A stretch of 64,000 nucleotides of DNA from Charina bottae (GCA_023362775.1 JALMGJ010000002.1:29231414-29295413); one strand, 5' to 3'; positions 13,501 through 23,167 are shown, counted from the first letter of the stretch. The notes: generated from the sequence alone by a model not told the origin. Numbers and translations are program-made.

Positions 13501-16500
13501 AAAAAGAAAACCAAGAAGGCAAGATGGCTGTCTGCTGAAACACTGGAAGTAGCCCAAGAAAGAAGGAAAGCAAAAGGCAACAGTGATAGGGGGAGATATG
13601 CCCAATTAAATGCAAAATTCCAGAGGTTAGCCAGAAGAGATAAGGAATTATTTTTAAACAAGCAATGTGCGGAAGTGGAAGAAGACAATAGAATAGGAAG
13701 GACAAGAGACCTCTTCCAGAAAATTAGAAACATCGGAGGTAAATTCCAGGCAAAAATGGGTATGATCAAAAACAAAGATGGTAAGGACCTAACAGAAGCA
13801 GAAGAGATCAAGAAAAGGTGGAAAGAATATACGGAAGATCTGTATAGGAAGGATAATAATATTGCAGATAGCTTTGACGGTGTGGTCAGTGAGTTAGAGC
13901 CAGACATCCTGAAGAGTGAGGTTGAATGGGCCTTAAGAAGCATTGCTAATAACAAGGCAGCAGGAGACGATGGTATCCCAGCTGAACTGTTTAAAATCTT
14001 GCAAGATGATGTTGTCAAGGTGATGCATGCCATATGCCAGCAAATTTGGAAAACACTATAATGGCCATCAGATTGGAAAAAATCAACTTATATCCCCATA
14101 CCAAAAAAGGGAAGCACTAAAGAATGTTCAAACTATCGAACAGTGGCACTTATTTCACATGCCAGTAAGGTAATGCTCAAGATCTTGCAGGGTAGACTCC
14201 AGCAATTCATGGAGCGAGAATTGCCAGATGTACAAGCTGGGTTTAGAAAAGGCAGAGGAACTAGAGACTAAATTGCCAATATCCGCTGGATAATGGAGAA
14301 AGCCAGGGAATTTCAGAAAAACATCTATTTCTGTTTTATTGACTATTCTAAAGCCTTTGATTGTGTGGATCATAACAAATTGTGGCAAGTTCTTGGTGGT
14401 ATGGGGATACCACGTCATCTTGTCTGCCTCCTGAGGAATCTGTATAACAACCAAGTAGCAGCGGTAAGAACAGAGCACGGAACAACGGACTGGTTTAAGA
14501 TTGGGAAAGGAGTACGGCAGGGTTGTATACTCTCACCCTACCTATTCAACCTGTACGCAGAACACATCATGTGACATGCTGGGCTTGAGGAATCCAAGGC
14601 TGGAGTTAAAATCGCTGGAAGAAACATTAACAATCTCAGATATGCAGATGATACCACTTTGATGGCTGAAAGCGAGGAGGAGTTGAGGAGCCTTATGACG
14701 AAGGTGAAAGAAGAAAGTGCAAAAGCTGGGTTGCAGTTAAACCTCAAAAAAACCAAGATTATGGCAACGAGCTTGATTGATGACTGGCAAATAGAGGGAG
14801 AAAAAGTGGAGGCAGTGACAGACTTTGTATTTCTAGGCGCAAAGATTACTGCAGATGCTGACTGCAGCCAGGAAATCAGAAGACGTCTACTTCTTGGGAG
14901 GAGAGCAATGGCAAATCTTGATAAAATAGTTAAGAGCAGAGACATCACACTGACAACAAAGGTCCGCATAGTTAAAGCAATGGTATTCCCGGTAGTAACC
15001 TATGGCTGCGAGAGCTGGACCATAAGGAAGGCTGAGCGAAGGAAGATAGATGCTTTTGAACTGTGGTGTTGGAGGAAAATTCTGAGAGTGCCTTGGACTG
15101 CAAGAAGATCAAAGCAGTCCATACTCCAGGAAATCAAGCCAGACTGCTCACTTGAGGGAATGATGTTAAAGGCAAAACTGAAGTACTTTGGCCACATAAT
15201 GAGAAGACAGGATACCCTGGAGAAGAAGCTGATGCTAGGGAAAGTGGAAGGCAAAAGGAAGAGGGGCCGACCAAGGGCAAGATGGATGGATGGTATTCTG
15301 GAGGTGACGGACTCAACCATTGGGGAGCTGGGGATTGTGACTGCCGACAGAGGGCTCTGGCGTGGACTGGTCCATGAAGTCACGAAGAGTCGGAAACGAC
15401 TGAACGAATAAACAACAAAAATATTCTACTGGGCCTTCTTTCATATATGACCCATCTAAGTGGGTAAATATGATAGGGTCTTTCAGTCTTTGTAATTTAA
15501 GTCTTAATCCGGTTACTATGTTGGGATGTATTAAATTTTGACTACATCTGGAGTCCAATAACCCTGTCAGGTCTGCGACTCTTCCATCTTCCAGTGTTTC
15601 TAAGTGTACCCCCATGAACATTGCGGGGCAATTCCCACTCACTAATGGATCTTCGTGCCCATAATCCTTCACCTGTTCCTCGGCACCGCTCAGAACAGGC
15701 TCACATCGTTTCCTGCCAGCTCTTCATCTGTAGAGCTTTCTAGGTCGATGTTGGCCCTGCCCTTTTTCACCTCCGTGACAGTAGTGGCTCTCTCTTTTGT
15801 TTTGCAACTCGGTGTTTCCATCTCTCTGCTTTCTGATTTAGTCTTGATTGAAGTTGTGATTTGGGGGCACGTGGTAGACCCTCTTTGCCACATCTGAAGC
15901 ATAAGACTTTTTTCCTCTGCCATTCTCTCTCTTCTTCCCACTGTCCAGAAGTACTTCACCTTCTAGCTGAGGGACTTCTGGTTTAGTGCCTTCTAGTCGA
16001 GGGATGGACAAGCCTGGAATGTGGTTTGTAGCCATAGGAATGAGATTGTCACTTAGGGCTGGAGCATCTTCCAGATCCATATGTCCGCTGGTGGTGCTTA
16101 AGTTCGAGATGCACATCCTCTACTTCACCTGCTAAACAAATCCACTCCCGCAATCTGCATGGTCTTCTCTGAGCCAGGGACCTCTCTAGAATGTCGGGTC
16201 TCAATCCAGTTTTAAAATGCTGTATTATTAAAGATTCTGGCCAGTCATCCAGTTTACTGGTCAGTCTTTTGAATTCTAGGGCATACTCTGACACCAATCT
16301 TCTCACTTGCTTGATCTGGTAGAGGTCTGACTTTGCCATTAACTTCAACAATGGGTCTTAAAATCTTTCCCTAAGGCTATACATGAATTCTTGAAAACAC
16401 TCCATTTGAGGGGCCTCTGCACCATCTAGTTCCACCACCCAGTCTGCGGCCTCGCCCTCAAGGCGTTCTGATTCATAGTTCACCTTGGCCTCCTCTGTAG

Positions 16501-19500
16501 GGAACTAATGTTCAAACTCACTCATAAAAGCCGACACGCGATGCAGAAAATCAGCTAGGCATTTGGGGTTGCAATTGAATTTTATACACAATTTCTGGCC
16601 TCCAAACCCCTCTTCCCGCTTCCTTTCTTCTTCTCAGACTGGCAGCTCGGGAGGCTGGAGCAGTGGTTGCCCAACCAGCAGACCTCCTGGATTCTTTTGT
16701 CCTCTGCCTCTCTGTTCTCTTGGAGACCAATCACATTTCTGTGCCTCTGCTGCTGCACTCACTCCCACTTCATCACTTGGCCATTGTTCAAACTTTAATA
16801 GAAAGCATTCCATCTCTCCCTGCAGCTGGGACAGTCGTGAATCTATTGAGTCCACCCCCTGCTACATCTTTTCCACTCGATTTCCCAGCCCTTCGTCCCA
16901 GTAGCAGGGCAGCCACTCACCTCTGGTGCTCACTTCTTGCATCTGCTTCTCCCCCCAGGTCCCCAGCCTTTCACCCCAGTGGCCCATTCAAGTTAACAAA
17001 GTGGGTTGTATGGGGAGTAACCTCACCATCTGCTCTTGCAGCTTGAGGAAGTCCCAGTTGCTCTGTTGCCGAGGAAGAAACTTCATAGAAAGAATGCAGC
17101 ATTGTTAAAATCCATCGTGGTTTTGTGCTACTGCTGTTCATCGGAGAGCAGTTCATGGGCGGCGGCATCTAGATGCTGCTTCAGAATGGCACCAAACCTC
17201 TCTCCCATGCTCTCATCTGCTCCCTGCGAGCCAGCTGCTGTTTGCAATAGTTCGGTTAGGAGACCTTCCTGGAGGCATAAACAAGTCTCTGGTCAAATCC
17301 CTGAAGGGCAACCCTCCTGGTCAGAATAATCTTCTGGATAGGTTGCCATTTGAGTGATTCACAGCTTTCTGTGAGGATCCTAGCGCTAACTACCTTGTTT
17401 TAAATATCCACAGTACAAGTCATAAGGATATATGAAGATTTTTACTAGAAAACAAGGGTAATAGACTAGTCCAAGGTTTAAGCTTTGAATGGCTGCCTGG
17501 CGGGAAATGGTTCGGTATCCTTCCTTTCGCTCCTCCTCTCTCTTGCCCATATCTCATTGCTTTGGAGACCCAGCACCTCTGCCCCATTCCGGCCATGGGA
17601 TTCCCAGGAAGCTCTTCAAAACATATTACTATCTGTGTGAAGAAAAGCATACTGGTCATTTGCATTCTACTACATTATCTATCAGGTTACAGCCTCCCCC
17701 CCACCTACCAAACTCAAGTCAGAAACATGACGCCAGCTCTGACAGTTATGCCGTTCTGCCAGATCTTACAGGGTGGACAGAAATACTGAGAAAGAGGTGG
17801 TCCCTAGGTATCTAAAGCATATGCTATGAAGGGCTTTACAGATCACAACCAGCACCATCAATTACATCTGGAAGCCCACCAGTAACCAGTGTAGCTTGTT
17901 TAGCAGAAGTGACCAATGGACATACTGAGGTACGGATATAAGTGCAAAATTGTGCAAAAGTTCTGACTGGGGAAATTCAACCCTGTCCAGAACTCAAGGT
18001 CACAAATCCTTAGTAATGGAAGAACAAAAAATCTACAACCACTCCATCTTGCCTGGGTTCGGTTTAAGCTGTTCCTCTCCATCCAGAGTGTCACAGCCTC
18101 CAGGCACTGGGATTAATCTGAGCAGCATCACTTAGTCAGGTTCACAGCTGAGTGCCTAATAATACTGGGCCTCATTTCATCCCATAATTTACTTCAATTT
18201 CTATTATGTAAGAGATCCGAATTCACATATCTCCCAAAATGCCCTTTATTTTTAAGTTTTATGTTTATTTTATGTTTAGAAGGTCCCTTTGTCTAGATGT
18301 ACTGAAAGTTGTCACCCAGGATACAGCAAGCTCAAAAGAGAGGGAGAGCCTGTCTGCTGCTATGATTGTTCCCCATGTATGGAAGGTACAATCTCCATGC
18401 AAGAAGGTAGGTAGCTCTAGAGCAAAGATGCAAATCTCACTCTTGGTTGTCTGTGCAGTATTTGTTAAAGGTGTTTTCTTTGCTAGATGTATATCTAATT
18501 ATTAGCATATTTTTTCTTAATACCATTGGTGGGTAACAGAGCTACAGCAGAGATGCCTAAGCTTTTCCAACCACAGGCCAGGCTCAGCATGTAAGAAGCC
18601 GCACTCCAGAAGGAATGTAGAGCCAGAACAAAAACTAAATTCAACTTAAATGTAAAGAGAAATAAAACAGAAACAGAAATTGTTAGCATCAATATGATTT
18701 CTCCCTAAGTATCCAATAATGTTCTTATATTATCATATTAAAATTAGTTTCGTAGTAACTTTTGAATGAGCTTTGAGGGCTAAATTCCAAGCTTTCAAGG
18801 GTGGCATGCCTTCCTGGAGCATCTTGTGTAGAATCCAGATTCACACCTGCTTTGGAAGCAGCTCTGGCTATCACCACATGCATGTCCAAGCAGTTGGCCA
18901 TGTCTCAGAAAACAGGCAGCTGTAAAAGAGTTTGGATGCTACTCCTAGGTGTTCCATAACTTCTCCTTCCAAGGATCCGGAGAGCCTCATTGTAGAAGTT
19001 TTGTGAAAATCAAATGGGATGGTCTCATATGGACTACTCATAGCTTTACAGAGGGGCAGTAGAAAATAAAATTATGCTGTAGATTGATAAGAACAGCAAA
19101 TTGATGAAAGTCAACAACAGTTGGGGAAAGAAAGAATATTTAACATAACTAATACACTAAAAAGATAAAATTAGCCAGTGCCTCTTTCGGAGATGCTTTT
19201 CAACTTGTTGTCTAGCCTACAGAAAAAAATATCAATCAGGACTAGAGGGGTCAAACCTACTGGAAGGAATTGAATCCTACCTGCAAGTGTCCCATCCAAT
19301 CCAATTCCATCCGTTCAGGCCTGACTCTGATTTCTCTCATTTTCTAGAGCAGCTAAAGCACTAGTATTATCTGTTTGGTTCCCACAAAATGGTTCCAATA
19401 AATAAGAACCTGAACCATCACTAGACCAACATAAACTTCTTTCTCTGAAACTTTTGAAATGGTCAGCAAGGACTGTCTCAGCCCATCTATCTGTGACCAC

Positions 19501-21621
19501 TCTGATGTGGCAATACTGGGATTTTGTGTGCAAAAACCCTGATCTTCTGAGGATTTCTGCTGGAACAGAGCAATTGCCCATCTGAACAAAGATAGTGGTA
19601 CACAGTGTGGCCAAGGTGGTGCTTTTGGTAGGATTCAAAAGACAATGGCCTACTTCTTTTCACATTGCAGCCCATATTCAACCTCATGGCCATAGCAACT
19701 CCTCTCTTTTACCCACTGATGATGTTTCCTCCATGAATATCCATTTTGTAATCACCTAATTTAGGTTCTAACCAAGTACAGCGAGCAAGTATTTTGGTAT
19801 CAGGTTTCCACCTCTCCCAATATTCCGTCTCAGTCCCTCACATCCAAAAACTTATTTTACATATTGTTTCTGTGTTGTATTATTCATATTTATTTATTGA
19901 TTTGCTGTTGTGACTCAGAATGGTTAACATCAGATAAAAATATAATACAAAAATAACAAACAATACATCAATAAAAACCTGTAAGAGCAACCAAAGAGAA
20001 AGCTAATCATTCATGAAATAATAGTATCTCACAAGCTCCCAGTAACATACCAATTAATGTGCCCAGGAACACATCTAGAGTTTTTTCAAAAGGCCAAAAG
20101 AGTTGCGTCAATCTAATTGAAGGCGGTGTGATGCTCCAAAGGGCAGGTGTTGTGACTAATCATTTGGGTCCCACTAGATGACACCCTTTAATTGATGGGA
20201 CCAAAAGCATGCCTCTTCTGTTAGAACCAATGTGGCAGGTTAAAAAAATTGGAGAGAGGCAGTCCTACAAATAACGAAACCTCATGCCATGAAGGGCTGT
20301 ATAGACGACAACTAGCACATAAAAGTACACCCAGAAGTACAGTGGAAGCCAGTGCAGCTTGGGACCCAGAGGTGTAACATGGGTATAACAATGTGCATCT
20401 ATTACTGCTGCAGCACTATTGCAACTTCCAGATGTTCTTGAAGGGCAGTCCCATGTAGAACACATGGCAGTAATTGCTCAGGAAGAGAATAAGACAAGAG
20501 GGACTGAGAACAATGCCTCCCAGCCCAGGAAGGGGAAGGGGGAATTGTTATACAAGAGGAGAATGGATTTTTCATCATACTACATCTGCATATTCAAAAA
20601 GATTTATTTATTTATTTTATTTATTTATTAATCAAATTGATCACCGCCCATCTCTACCACAGTAGACTCCAGTAGATGCTTGTTGAACACCTATTACTTG
20701 TATTTTTCAGATGCAGGCCATTGCAAAAAATGCCCAGATGATCAGTATTCCAATAAGAAGCGAGATCAATGTGTTCCCAAAGTTTTAACTTTCCTGTCCT
20801 ATCAAGAAATACTGGGTCTCATCCTCGCTCTCTCTGCCATTGCCTTATCCATAACTACTGCCTTTGTTCTGGGAATCTTCATTAAATACCGAGAAACTCC
20901 CATCGTCAAAGCCAACAACCGGGACCTCACCTACATTTTCTTGATCACCCTCCTCCTTTCCTTCTTGACCTCCCTTCTATTCATTGGTCGCCCCAAGAAA
21001 GTTACCTGCCTACTTCGACAAACCACCTTCAGTGTTGTTTTCTCAGTTGCCGTGTCTTCCTTGCTTGCCAAGACTGTCATGGTGGTGGTGGCCTTTCTGG
21101 CCACAAAGCCAGGCAGCAGGATGAGGAAATGGCTGGGGAAGACACTGGCCAATTCCATTGTCTTGTGCTGTTCTGGGGTTCAGGTTGGCATCTGTATAAT
21201 GTGGCTGGGAATCTCTCCCCCATTCCCAGATTCCGACCTGCATTCCCAATCAGGACAGATACTGTTGCAATGCAATGAAGGTTCAGTCTCAATGTTTTAT
21301 GCTGCCCTTGGCTACATCGGCTTTCTGGCTGCCATCTGCTTCTTGGTAGCTTTCCTGGCCCGCAAGCTGCCAGGAAGATTCAATGAAGCCAAGTTAATCA
21401 CTTTCAGCATGTTGGTTTTCTGCAGTGTTTGGTTCTCTTTTGTCCCCACCTACCTGAGCACCAAGGGGAAGTACATGGTGGCTGTGCAGATCTTCTCCAT
21501 CCTGGCCTCCAGCTTTGGCTTACTGGGCTGCATCTTTGTCCCTAAATGCTACGTCATTATAGTGAGACCTGACATGAACACCAAGGAGCATTTGATGATG
21601 AAAACAAAAGTGGGGTCCTGA
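721..21621 (+). CDS. V2R-A: vomeronasal type-2 receptor, exons 3-6 (5' end outside window)
   Basis: Class C GPCR of the V2R family, predicted peptide or protein chemoreceptor at the dendritic membrane of vomeronasal sensory neurons. Visible coding exons join 721-1530, 7992-8219, 18280-18406 and 20711-21621 (810+228+127+911 nt, 691 residues and a TGA). All junctions are GT-AG and phases agree, so the reading frame is open throughout. Exon 3 supplies the second part of the venus-flytrap ligand domain, exon 4 its end, exon 5 plus the start of exon 6 a nine-cysteine linker, and exon 6 all seven membrane segments. Exons 1-2 must lie left of position 1. Exon lengths are identical to the downstream paralogue V2R-B, and the 7TM exon is about 84% identical in protein by my hand alignment. 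Introns are inflated by transposons (intron 4 is about 10 kb). Functionality is inferred from open frames only; lesions in the unseen exons would change this. Confidence 0.93.
1531..2789. other. V2R-A intron 3, 5' part; possible LTR-like remnant
   Basis: Non-coding. On the minus strand 1630-1860 reads like a promoter/polyadenylation-type AT-rich sequence followed by GC-richer DNA to 2245, which could be a decayed LTR, but I could not define matching TG/CA ends or a target duplication. A short CA/TA-rich tract lies at 2515-2550. Nothing else recognised. Confidence 0.3.
2790..3375 (-). repeat. Left inverted pseudo-LTR of the Penelope-like element
   Basis: Reverse complement of about 4135-4720, alignable over nearly its whole length by eye. 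On the minus strand around 2830-2870 it contains CTGAAGA, then a short hairpin and GAAA, the arrangement of a hammerhead ribozyme core. Confidence 0.8.
4135..4775 (+). repeat. Right pseudo-LTR of the Penelope-like element
   Basis: Sense-oriented copy of the left inverted repeat, containing the tail of the endonuclease region, a TATATAAAC-like box near 4603 and the diverged hammerhead-like segment near 4640-4680 (GAAGATG, hairpin, TGAAAC). The 3' limit is approximate. Confidence 0.7.
4776..5280. other. V2R-A intron 3, unannotated stretch
   Basis: AT-rich non-coding sequence between the Penelope-like element and the antisense L1. I see no exon, hairpin or repeat here that I recognise. Confidence 0.5.
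5295..7964 (-). mobile_element. L1 LINE, antisense, 5'-truncated, ending beside exon 4
   Basis: Minus-strand L1 ORF2 debris. 7671-7975 encodes [13 protein letters not shown] and [15 protein letters not shown] (RT motif A), and 7180-7413 encodes [20 protein letters not shown] and [10 protein letters not shown], aligning with the RT regions of the two plus-strand L1s here. The A-rich 3' end is the T/TTAAAG tract near 5295. Possible degenerate target duplications are ACACGGATGGTTT (5281) and ACACAGGTGGTTT (about 7965). Many stops and frameshifts. A Sauria SINE has inserted at about 5653-5905. The truncated 5' end lies only about 27 bp before exon 4 of V2R-A. Confidence 0.8.
5653..5905 (+). mobile_element. 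Sauria SINE (tRNA-derived), inserted in the antisense L1
   Basis: Begins GGAGAGCTAG. The pol III A box TGGTCTAGTGG is at 5665-5675 and a B-box-like GAGTTCTAGTC at 5708-5718. The body ends in the characteristic CGCCACCTTGAATTATTT and AATAAAGGCGGGATAAA tail, then A-rich sequence. The Sauria SINE 3' tail is known to resemble the BovB 3' end, whose enzyme it borrows. Near full length. Confidence 0.85.
7992..8219 (+). CDS. V2R-A exon 4
   Basis: 228 nt, phase 0, flanked by TTTTTAG and CAG|GTAAGT. Encodes [13 protein letters not shown] through the [15 protein letters not shown] segment to WPMSFNQ, the end of the V2R extracellular domain. Same length as V2R-B exon 4 and fully open. Only about 27 bp of ancestral intron separate the acceptor from an antisense L1, so the branch point may now lie in L1-derived DNA. 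Confidence 0.95.
8220..8928. other. V2R-A intron 4, 5' part; probably a decayed repeat
   Basis: Non-coding. The stretch from about 8600 to 8928 is continuous, across the gypsy insertion, with 17745 onward, where a dispersed squamate repeat can be recognised. It is therefore likely part of that repeat, but I cannot classify it. Confidence 0.35.
8929..9303 (-). repeat. 3' LTR of the gypsy element
   Basis: 375 bp, direct-repeat partner of 17370-17744, beginning TGTGAGGATC and ending CTCTGTCA on the plus strand. The duplication GTTAT precedes it. The element-sense neighbour at 9304-9320 is purine-rich (AAGGAGGGCAGCA on the minus strand), a plausible polypurine tract. Confidence 0.92.
9735..10650 (-). 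pseudogene. Gypsy integrase remnant
   Basis: Minus-strand pieces read [14 protein letters not shown] (first catalytic Asp, in 10228-10497) and, across frame changes toward 9960, SDRGVQLTS and [14 protein letters not shown] (second Asp and the Glu of the DDE triad), then a chromodomain-linker-like segment in 9735-9977. Multiple frameshifts and an in-frame stop make it non-functional. Confidence 0.8.
11003..11764 (-). pseudogene. Gypsy RNase H remnant, split by a palindromic insertion
   Basis: 11495-11764 encodes [17 protein letters not shown] and [20 protein letters not shown] (connection and start of RNase H). After the foldback at 11222-11501 the frame resumes with [17 protein letters not shown] near 11000-11041, the conserved TDHKNL of gypsy RNase H. 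Broken by the insertion and stops. Confidence 0.8.
11222..11501. repeat. 136-bp-arm palindrome (Penelope-type foldback) with hammerhead-like cores
   Basis: Arms 11222-11357 and 11366-11501 are reverse complements with very few mismatches around an 8-nt spacer. The right arm on the plus strand shows CTGAAGA (11422-11428), a perfect 7-bp hairpin with loop GGAT (11430-11447) and GAAA (11448-11451), bracketed by CTCAG (11416-11420) and CTGAG (11460-11464). This is a type-I hammerhead layout. The left arm carries the same on the minus strand. A single-arm copy lies at 57841-57985. Most like head-to-head Penelope pseudo-LTR ends, inserted in the gypsy RNase H. Confidence 0.75.
11780..12187 (-). pseudogene. 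Gypsy RT C-terminal remnant with internal deletion
   Basis: On the minus strand near 12060 the sequence reads [12 protein letters not shown], the RT active site, followed by [16 protein letters not shown] and [16 protein letters not shown] thumb sequence toward 11880. Upstream in element order, 12187-12110 still encodes a protease-domain end ([15 protein letters not shown]), so the RT fingers and most of the palm were deleted near 12075. Confidence 0.75.
12198..15420 (+). mobile_element. BovB-like RTE LINE (subfamily B), about full length, nested in gypsy
   Basis: Perfect 10-bp target duplications ATATTCTACT (12188-12197 and 15421-15430) bound a 3.2-kb element inside the gypsy protease/RT region. 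A single frame runs from 12379 to 15411 interrupted by only three stops. A short 5' UTR precedes it and a CAACAAAA tail ends it. The duplication proves the LINE arrived after the gypsy. Confidence 0.93.
12379..15411 (+). pseudogene. BovB-like ORF2: AP endonuclease-reverse transcriptase, three nonsense codons
   Basis: Would encode the single enzyme that nicks target DNA and copies the LINE RNA in place. The endonuclease (about 12590-13300) keeps GTWNVRSM, the Glu of [28 protein letters not shown] and the catalytic SDH. The RT (about 13900-14700) has [27 protein letters not shown] and YADD (14641-14655 region), followed by the BovB C-terminal domain with [19 protein letters not shown]. All parts lie in one frame; the only breaks are TAA at 14059-14061, TAA at 14268-14270 and TGA at 14572-14574. 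The last two fit C-to-T changes when compared with the sister copy at 39521-41737. Inactive as it stands. Confidence 0.92.
15431..16904 (-). pseudogene. Gypsy gag-protease remnant
   Basis: Minus-strand pieces: gag N-terminus with a coiled-coil-like [11 protein letters not shown] (16634-16855), gag core [18 protein letters not shown] and FKTGLRPDI (16049-16351), a degenerate zinc knuckle CFRCGKEG lacking its His (about 15880-15905), and the protease motif [13 protein letters not shown] (about 15540-15560), where the usual Gly of D-S/T-G is Arg. Frames shift between pieces, so not translatable as a polyprotein. Confidence 0.78.
17370..17744 (-). repeat. 5' LTR of the gypsy element
   Basis: 375 bp, TG at 17370, CA ending at 17744, followed by GTTAT. 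Diverged from the 3' LTR by scattered substitutions, so the insertion is not recent. I could not match the adjacent leader (left of 17370) to a particular tRNA. Confidence 0.92.
17745..18279 (+). repeat. V2R-A intron 4, 3' part with dispersed repeat copy 1
   Basis: From about 17770 to 17960 the sequence resembles two other places in the window (20230-20490 and 34085-34345) with shared phrases such as GAAGGGCTTTACAGATCA and CCAGTGTAGCTT. It is an old dispersed repeat that I recall from reptile genomes but cannot classify. The rest is non-coding up to the exon 5 acceptor. Confidence 0.5.
18280..18406 (+). CDS. V2R-A exon 5 (cysteine-rich linker)
   Basis: 127 nt between TATGTTTAG and GAAG|GTAGGT. 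Encodes [19 protein letters not shown] and [17 protein letters not shown], six of the nine cysteines of the NCD3G linker that couples ligand domain to membrane domain. The last base joins AT of exon 6 to make the Asp codon. Same length as V2R-B exon 5. Confidence 0.93.
18407..20710. other. V2R-A intron 5
   Basis: About 2.3 kb. 18500-19880 is non-coding and I recognise nothing there; a 107-codon antisense frame at 19315-19638 has no family resemblance I can see. 19885-20500 is a dispersed repeat (separate entry). 20598-20660 is a TTTA-rich tract followed by ATTGATCACCGCCC, the reverse of the L2-like LINE tail at 54880-54960. Confidence 0.5.
19885..20500 (+). repeat. Dispersed repeat copy 2
   Basis: Starts with a TTTATTTATTGATTT tract. 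Its later part (CATGAAGGGCTGTATAGA, GCCAGTGCAGCTTGG, GGGCAGTCCCATGTAGAAC) aligns with 17800-17960 and 34085-34345. No coding potential. Family not identified. Confidence 0.5.
20711..21621 (+). CDS. V2R-A exon 6 (seven-transmembrane domain)
   Basis: 911 nt from the TTTTTCAG acceptor to TGA. Begins with the last three linker cysteines (HCKKC, DQC), then seven hydrophobic helices including the V2R signatures [69 protein letters not shown] and [13 protein letters not shown]. The short tail ends near [14 protein letters not shown]. No lesion. This exon couples to G protein in the family (Go in mammals; inferred here). Confidence 0.96.
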
Positions 21622-22460
21622 TTTTAATACTTTTTTAAAAATAGTTTATTGGTAATATAAAAGAATATCACTTTGAAGGAAATTCCTTTATACATGTTCT
21701 ATCCAATTTTCTTCTTTCCATATGAGTTTTGAATTATAAAATTTGAGTGAAAAAGCTGCTGGGCAAGTCACTCCCTCTCAGCCATAGGAATGATTCAATG
21801 GCAAGCCACTTCTGAAAAACCTTGCCCAGAAAACTGCAGGGATTTGTCCAGACAGTTTCTGACAATCAGACATGATTGAACTGATTTTTTAAAAAGTAGC
21901 ACGTTCATTTGCTTCCTCCATGGCCTTTCTTTTTGTGAACTTCTAAATGGCCTGCTGTGTATCTGCATCCACAGCATTTGAGAAAGGAAGCATCCTCTCT
22001 GGTTTTGCTGCCTTTCATTTTCAGGACATCACCAGTCAATGGAATGTACATCCTCCAAATATAGCTCAGCAGCAGGGATGGGGCAGGTCTGGCAGCAGGA
22101 CTATCTGCCATCTCTAGACTCCTTGTGTGGCCCTTCTTCTACACCCCGCTAGAAGAGCATATTCCTTCAACATTAGAGGGACATGTGGCCACAACTCTTT
22201 TGCAGCTCTGTTGCACCATGCCCCACAGCTGCTGTGTCCAACTCTTCAGACAGACAACAGCAGAATGGCCACTGCTGACCAGTGACCAATTCAGAGGGAG
22301 CATATCCACTTCAGCCAGAAATGGTCAATATCCCATTCTGACTAACCACATCAAGGACCCTCCACATTCTGCAGCTCTTACTTACCAAAAACACAAATTT
22401 TATTGGGTGCACCTCTGGTTCACCTGAGGGTTTCTCACTCAAGAGCTGCAGAAGAGATGA
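21622..22460. other. V2R-A downstream region, with a block also found in V2R-B intron 3
   Basis: No clear AATAAA close to the stop codon. From about 21915 to 22460 the sequence aligns by eye with 46180-46390 and then 46945-47275 of V2R-B intron 3, the latter having about 550 extra bases. L1 copy 1 begins right after this block. Confidence 0.6.
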
Positions 22461-23120
22461 CTTCCGGGTGAGCAGAGAAGTCGACTAGATGCGGTAAAGA
22501 AGAGCTCCGCGAAAAAAGTTTTTCTGCAGCCATTTGGAAAGCGTGATTTCATCAAAAGGAGAAGGGACGAGATCGGCCAGAGAGGTGGAGAAAAACCTCT
22601 CTGGAAAAGAACCTCAGCCACCACGAAGGGATGCGAGCTGGACAAGTTTACCTCGTTTGTTCGTCTGCTGTCTCGTTACTGTCAATGTGGGAGGGAAATG
22701 GAGGCTCGCAACGCTGAGTGGTAAGAGGGACGAAAGTAATTCCAACGGGCTAAGTCAGACAAACAGTCTGACGAAGGTTGATTTTTCTACCACAACTTTA
22801 TAAGGGAGGATTAAAGTTAAAAGAAGCCTAAATTTCTTAACAAAAAATAAGCGAAAGAGACTGAAAAGGAAGAAGTACTTCTCAAAAAAAAAAAAAAAAA
22901 AACTGAAACTCAATTAATTAATTATTAAGAGTGGCCATTTTAAAGACATTTTGAAAAAGTAATATTGAATATATTGAATATATAAAGGAAACCTATAAGT
23001 ATAGTATTGCATTATACTGTTTGTATGTTTGTGTATAATATAATATAAAATAAGATAAAACAATAGTGGAAATATATATAAGGATAAGGATATAAGATAT
23101 TGTGATATATTAAGTAATTA

Positions 23121-23122
<2 letters not shown>

Positions 23123-23167
<45 letters not shown>
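23123..23167. repeat. (TA)n microsatellite in the L1 copy 1 5' UTR
   Basis: About 22 uninterrupted AT dinucleotides. Confidence 0.97.

Larger units (their letters stand above)
8929..17744 (-). mobile_element. Gypsy LTR retrotransposon, both LTRs present, internally deleted
   Basis: Element in V2R-A intron 4, antisense to the receptor. Both LTRs are 375 bp, start TG and end CA on the plus strand, and are flanked by the 5-bp duplication GTTAT (8924-8928 and 17745-17749). In element order: 5' LTR 17370-17744, gag (about 16900-15700), degenerate zinc knuckle, protease (about 15555), reverse transcriptase, RNase H (about 11764-11000), integrase (about 10500-9735), 3' LTR 8929-9303. Most of the RT fingers and palm are missing: sequence jumps from the protease tail to just before YVDD near 12075. 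Every domain has frameshifts or stops. A BovB-like LINE (12198-15420) and a Penelope-type palindrome (11222-11501) inserted later. Confidence 0.93.

Noticed and set aside
13470..14033. 187-codon antisense frame
   Set aside because: Shadow of the BovB-like ORF2 on the plus strand, which has the conserved domains.
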